Part shown: piece after piece, positions 58,601 through 64,000 of the stretch
Layout of the letters: every line of letters begins with the position of its first letter
Numbering within the stretch: the stretch's first letter is position 1
NCBI GenBank assembly: GCA_900239685.1
Contig: OENT01000560.1
Span: 1-64,000 of the forward strand
DNA: 64,000 bases
Reading direction: 5' to 3'
Origin: Rotaria macrura
Lineage: Eukaryota; Rotifera; Eurotatoria; Philodinida; Philodinidae
The notes under the pieces: generated by a model
Told to the model about the DNA's origin: nothing
Databases searched by the model: none
The model's input: only the letters and a program-made list of their open reading frames with translations
Position numbers and translations under genes: made by a program

Positions 58601-58870
58601 TTCTTTCTGTTACACAGAGAACTACCCTAGGTTTTAAAGGGTTAGCCCATTTGCTTACTAAACATATTGAACCGCTATCATTTCCACACAGTAAACGAAT
58701 TTAAATTCAACGTAATTTTAACTGTGTAAACGCAGAGAACCTGACATTTTTTTCCTTGAAAATCATGCACATAATTGAATTGTGACATTTTCATAAATTA
58801 GTTTTTTAATCTTAGAAATGTTACTTTTCTCAAGTCTACGATTTCGCCGAACAGTACTATAAACAGAATC
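52656..58870. other. Longest gene-poor stretch of the window
   Basis: About 6.2 kb without a supported gene. A TA dinucleotide run lies near 55160-55180, an inverted repeat at 56291-56343, and a short GTTTTT/AAAAAC stem near 58020-58036. Open stretches on both strands have no recognisable domain. Confidence 0.4.
56291..56343. repeat. Inverted repeat with arms of about 23 bp
   Basis: The left arm GCGTTAAAACGGGT is matched by the right arm ACCTGTTTTAACGC (13 of 14 when reverse-complemented). The inner AACGAA/TTCGTT pair with a 4-nt loop extends the hairpin. Confidence 0.65.
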
Positions 58871-59857
58871 ATGTGGAGATGGTATATTGTAGGTTACATT
58901 TATCTTCTTACCATTCTCATTGTATGGCTATGCTCACAAATTATCCGATTCACTTGGGAAAATCGTTAGGGAATGCGTATCGTACATGAGACGGATATCA
59001 TTCGATATTCAAATGTAACATCAACTCGACGTCGCATTCCGCGAGTTATTCATCAAACTTGGCGTACACGTGATGTACCTTTGAGATGGAATGCTACATT
59101 CCATTCAGTACTAGCAAAAAACATTGGTGAGTTTCAGCATCATTTGTGGATAGATGAAGAAATGCATATGTTTGTCCACAAACATGAACCCTTGTTCTAT
59201 GAGAATACCTATATTACTTATCCGTATGAAATTCAACGTGCGGATTCATTTCGTTATGTGTTACTCTATCATTTGGGTGGCATCTATATCGACTTGGATG
59301 TTGGTTGCAATCGTCCGTTGAAGGATTTATTGAATACATTGGAAGCACTCGATCCGAATTCGTCTCATTTAGCTGCATTTCCTCGTGATAAATTTTCCGT
59401 CGGTATTGAAACTGATTTTTTGATTAGTACAGTCGGCCATCCATTATACAAGCAGCTTATTTCTCTATTGCCTCTCTTCAATCATTATTATTTTCTTCAT
59501 TTTTGGACTGTCCTAGTTAGTACGGGTCCGATCTACGTCGCACTTCAAGAGCGTCTCTTCAGTTTCTCATCACAAAAAGAAACAGTACGTTTACTAGATT
59601 ATGATGCTGTTCAACCAATATTTCTTTGGAAAGTCACTGGACAAGCATGGGTTCATAAAGATGCTTCAGCCATATTCTTTATTAACGCAAATATGGATCG
59701 AATTCTTTGGTACGGCAAAATATTTACTATCTCTCTTGCTATGATTGTTGTAATTCATCGATGTAGGCGAAAAAACGCAGGATTACTGAATAAATGCGTC
59801 TTCACACGGTCAAAATATGATGTACTCTTCTTATTCATATTGTTACTCTATAATTAG
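58871..59857 (+). pseudogene. OCH1-type glycosyltransferase with a stop between anchor and catalytic domain
   Basis: From ATG 58871 the frame encodes a signal anchor (YIVGYIYLLTILIVWLC), then TAG at 58967-58969. The same frame reopens at once and runs 294 codons from ATG 58973 to TAG 59857. The second part is a complete GT32-like catalytic domain: RIPRVIHQTWRT (21-32), YEIQRADSFRYVLLYHLGG (85-103) and the DXD nucleotide-sugar site YIDLDVGC (105-112), then a C-terminal hydrophobic stretch (IFTISLAMIVVI). Such enzymes transfer sugars in the Golgi lumen. Starting at 58973 would give a protein without its membrane anchor. So this is either a very young pseudogene, a soluble variant, or a sequencing error. 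Confidence 0.7.
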
Positions 59858-61812
59858 AACAATAGTTTAAATAAGAATTGTTGTTGTTGAAATTGACCAG
59901 TATTAACGAAGGAAAATACCAAACAACCAACGGGAAGATATTCAATAATCTGTCAAAGTATAATATTTTTGTTTCAAGGGCCCAAGGTAGTAAACGTTGT
60001 GAAGATTATAGTATTAAAAAAAGGAGCAAAAGAACGCAATGACCTTGAATATAGAATCCTTCAACATGATGAGGAAGGAAAAAAGAACAATCAATCAATC
60101 TATGATATACTAGTATATCACTACTTTCTTTACTCTCCTAGAAAACCAGTGAACGATGATGATAGACAAAGAATCAGTTAAAATAAGATGGTCACTTGTT
60201 TTGTACATCGTTGTTTAAATATCCGTAAGTGGACGACGATGAACTTTTTGTATTAATTGGCGATTTATTGAAGTAAAGAATATTTTTTAGTATTTATTTT
60301 CTCAAAAAACTGCCATTTTTTCTATTGTTGTTTTTTTTCAAAGCGGGAACTTTATTTACTACCCTTCGTCAAATGAGTCGCAATAGAATTTATAACATAC
60401 TGAAGATAACAATAACCTATCACTGAAGCTAATAAAATTATAAATTTTTTTACAATGGAGACATTGAAATAAAGTAACATGTTTTGAAGAGTTTTATGTA
60501 GTTGATTTCATTTTACATATATTCTTCAAGATACGGTTATTATTCATCTCTTGAAAAAACGAGTTTTGAACACTATTGATTTTGTTAGTATCGGATTGAT
60601 CGGAATAGATTTCAAACTCGTACAATTTTGTTTAAATAAGCACATGTGTGTAGGCAAATTTAGAAATGTATATTTTTCAATTTCTTTTGTTTCTTGAAGC
60701 TTATTTGATTCATTGGCTCACTATTTTTGTGCACTGTCTCATTCTTTTAGATATCAGATACATTTAAACATTGATTTTCTTGATGATCGCTTCATATATG
60801 ATAAGAGTGTTGGTGTCGGTGCTTTCTCAATTAGACGCACTCGTATCTATAGTTTAATGTTCAAATATCAATGCCCTCTACTGTTCTTCGCCCCACGACA
60901 CACACAGTAGTAAATTCAGTTTTTTCACAGTAAGGTTACTTCTATTCTAAATTCATAATAAGTCCTATGAGAAGTTCTAAAATAGTACATACCGAATTCA
61001 AATTCTCTATAGTACCTTAGTTTTAAGATAATTTGATATTATAGTGACATCTAAGCTACGAATTCGAATTTTGACTCATCTAAAGTTGAATTCATGCAAC
61101 CTTAGATCTCTAAAATGAGGTCCAGACCACTGTAGAAGAATAAGTTAACATATAATGGATCGTGTAGCTCTAGACAATCAATGTAATCATTTTTTTCAAT
61201 GTTCATCTGATTGAAGTATGTAGAAAATGGACACTTGACATTTTCATCAACTGACAAATAGAAGTATGTGTAAATTTTAGAAAGAACTGACAACTAGAAA
61301 ATCTGTAACTTAGCATAAATGAAAAAGTCGTTACTATCCATGGAATGTAAATAGATTAATTCAACTGAAAATGTGTACTGCGATAAATAATATTGTACGA
61401 GTCGTAGATGAATCGAGACTAGAAGCTGTGAATGAGAAATTCCGATCGTCCCATTAGTTGGTTATAGTCAGAAGTAAAACTTTCACTTTTTAATGTATGT
61501 ATATATATATATATTAGTGTTGTCTTTCTTCGCATACGTCCAACATCTATACTCTAGTAGATATACACTGAGGATACGGTATATAGTATAATATTTTTTA
61601 TGCTAATATTTTTCGGTTATAGTTTTCTACACTAAGAGTGTCTGATAAATTGCCACGATAAATTCATGCGATGTATTTTTATACTGTCATAAAATAGCAC
61701 CAGTACGGCTGAACCTCGTAAGTCATGTCATGAGAAGTCACTATGTTTTTGTAATGTGAATGTTCTCAAATCACTTTAACAAATGTTCATATTTGCAGAT
61801 CGCAGATTAAGT
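59858..61812. other. No gene seen
   Basis: Short open stretches at 59969-60181 and 60713-60910 have no recognisable domain. A TA dinucleotide run lies near 61498-61515. Confidence 0.4.
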
Positions 61813-62116
61813 ATGTCAACTAAATCCGATATCTCCGAAGACGAGCGTCAACGCTCACATGAACAAGCTCATCGAAAAACTCGAATTCAGTCATTCCTCG
61901 ATCAATACGGATATGTTCCACCACGTGTATCAACAGTGCAGCATCTCAGAATCATGATTCAGAAATATTACCAAAGCTTAACCTTGCTTGGAATTTTAAA
62001 CGATTTTCTTGATAAAGTACCATTAATTCGTTGTGTGAAAGAGTACAAAATACGTCAGTATCTTGTATCTGATATTATTTCCGGAGTAACAGTGGCAATC
62101 ATGAATATTCCTCAAG
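61813..62116 (+). CDS. SLC26/SulP anion transporter, first coding exon
   Basis: From ATG 61813 the exon encodes about 101 residues and ends at a GTAAGC donor. A polar N-terminus is followed by KVPLIRCVKEYKIRQYLVSD, IISGVTVAIMNIPQG, the hallmark start of the SLC26 transport domain (TM1 with the Pro-Gln-Gly turn). SLC26 proteins exchange sulfate, chloride, bicarbonate or oxalate across membranes. The rest of the expected 600-700 residues was not found: the next acceptor (about 62350) leads to a stop within a few codons. Either a large intron carries the gene past 64000 or this is an orphan exon. A TTTGCAG acceptor-like site just upstream of the ATG may join a 5' UTR exon. Confidence 0.65.
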
Positions 62117-64000
62117 GTAAGCTATGCAAATTATAATTTACTCATTGCAATTATGGATGTTTTGACGTTTTCAATTAATCTTTTCATGATAAATTTAGTT
62201 ATATGTTTCATCACTGATCTATCCTTGCAACATGCATCTGTAGAATTCAATTAAAATCAATAGAGTACTTAGTAAAGAAGAAGTGCGTCCCGACACCGTT
62301 TGAGTCATAAATAAATACCATTGACTTAAATTCGTATATTACTTTTGCAGCTGTCTTATGTATCTAAGAAGTTAAAGCAAGAATACAATCTAATAAAGTT
62401 GAGCGAAGTTCAAAAACATAAAACGCTCCTATCCCTTGCACTAATGCAAATTTTAGCACTACATATGGTAGCAATCTCGAAGAAATGTTGTGAACGTTTC
62501 TTCCTATTATTAAAAATGATGCCATGTTAATTCATGAGTTTTTTCTTTAAAATATCTTCTGATACATAGTATGCATACGTAACGATTCCTTGTATAGAAA
62601 AAATCCATGCTGATACGCAAATCATACTTGCACTAGTATGCAACTGTAATTTTGAAATTTCTATTCGTTCAGACGCGAGAGCTGCGAACTTCAAATAACA
62701 GAATATCAACGATCTTGCTAATAGAAGTACTAAGCAACGAACATAGTGTCTGCGACGAAAGAGAAAGTCGATATTTCACGATGACATTAAGAAATTCAAT
62801 GTATTCTATACACTCTTTGATCGTTTCAACAGGTTTCTGTTTAACAGAATATACATTGAGCATGTGTGTCTCTCGAATTCAGAAACTTCATATTCGGAGC
62901 AAATTTGAGATTGTGCTGTTATTATCTTTGATACTTAGCATGAAAAGAAACTATTGACTTTTAAGTATGCAATTTTATGTTCATATCAGAAGCTTATCAA
63001 TTTTGAAGCCCATCTAGTGTTGAAGTGTAGAAGTTTAAAAATAATTCTCATAATGCCAGAGTTCATATATAATCAAACTAAGTAGAAATCGTCCTTTCCT
63101 TTAATTCAGACTATATATATATATTTAAAATTCATATTTTTACTTTCATTGGGACACCATGTGCTAGAAATCTGCTTTGATAGCTATTCAAATTTACAGC
63201 TCGTGAATTGATTTCTTTTACTTATGGATGCTGACACATATTTCTTCTATATCAGAAATATTTTCTATTTATAAGTCGATCGACTGAGATTAGTGCATAA
63301 GTTTACAAAGGCAAATAATCGTAACACCTATGCAAATCTTCCTACAGAAAATCCCACATCAATAAATGGCTTACCAAAGAAAAACAAATAGAAAACGATG
63401 GTATCTAGCGTATTTCTAAATGTGTGCAGCTTACTAAACATGTTACTGTAATCATGAGAATTTCTGGTGAAATAATTCCATGATTCGAGAATGCAGATGA
63501 ATATATTCTGCATTGCATTCAATTTAGCTTAACATATAGAAAAAGTACAGATTATTTCGATGTTATATTGAATTACGGCGCTATAAAAGTCGAAAAATGT
63601 TGATCATAGATTTGATGTATCTACAATAAAATACGATTGACAAAATCACATTTTTTATTGGACAGTTTTTTTACATGGGGCTTAGAATAGGGGATTATAT
63701 AGAAAACTTCAAAGGATTATTTGTATCCATTATCGTTAGATGATGAATATAATCGACTTTTTCAAAAATAGTTCTTTTACGATTTACATGAAGATAATAT
63801 TGACAAGGCTAGGCAACAACAAACAATTGAGACATTCAAATATTTACTCAACAAAAGTATCATGTTTTTCACGAATATGATTTTATAATCGACATCTATT
63901 AATGAACCTAGGAATACAAAGAAATTAGTCAAAAACCTAGTGTATTTGTATTGAAAAATATACGAACTTATTAACTTTAGTTTATAAATTCTTTTGCTGA
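62117..64000. other. No further SLC26 exon or other gene seen
   Basis: AT-rich, with a TA run near 63112-63125. Open stretches at 62652-62957 (+) and elsewhere do not resemble SLC26 transmembrane segments. Confidence 0.4.

Overview
The window looks like nuclear DNA of a bdelloid rotifer (Adineta/Rotaria type). The evidence is AT-rich sequence, many introns of about 55-75 nt, F-box, ribonuclease-inhibitor-type LRR, TRAF/MATH and seven-helix receptor families known to be expanded in bdelloids, short tracts of the bdelloid telomere-like repeat TGTGGG, and many decayed transposons. Genus and species cannot be fixed from sequence alone.

Layout. 1-7.7 kb: decayed mobile and viral-like DNA. It holds a broken reading frame at the left edge (-), an envelope-glycoprotein-like ORF with one in-frame stop (598-1998, +), a GACTAGTC-rich transposon (2572-4616), the first TGTGGG hairpin (6003-6085) and a tRNA relic (7697-7770). 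7.9-14.2 kb: one minus-strand F-box/LRR gene. Its first exon (14089-14247) encodes the F-box, and each of 16 further exons (8020-10217) encodes one 28-residue LRR. Its first intron holds two transposons side by side. 15.7-17.5 kb: a second F-box gene (+), divergent from the first. 17.7-23.1 kb: two more TGTGGG hairpins, a dispersed repeat, a TRAF/MATH pseudogene and a receptor pseudogene.

24.2-27.6 kb (-): a 16-exon gene for the collagen prolyl 4-hydroxylase alpha subunit, with all catalytic residues present and a MITE inserted in intron 9. 30.6-31.4 kb (-): a METTL24-like methyltransferase. 35.6-37.8 kb (-): a secreted multicopper oxidase with all four copper motifs. 40.4-43.2 kb (-): an intronless 946-residue protein with a C-terminal von Willebrand A domain. 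52.0-52.7 kb (-): an intronless GNAT acetyltransferase. 58.9-59.9 kb (+): an OCH1-type glycosyltransferase whose membrane anchor is cut from the catalytic domain by one stop codon. 61.8-62.1 kb (+): the first coding exon of an SLC26 anion transporter. Two orphan terminal exons of unknown genes lie at 31.8-32.1 and 44.25-44.47 kb.

The genes do not form an operon or an evident pathway. The unifying theme is turnover: intact genes scattered among pseudogenes, orphan exons, foldback elements and hairpin repeats, as in bdelloid accessory DNA. Exon structures were built by hand from GT/AG signals, reading frame and family knowledge; no database search was possible.
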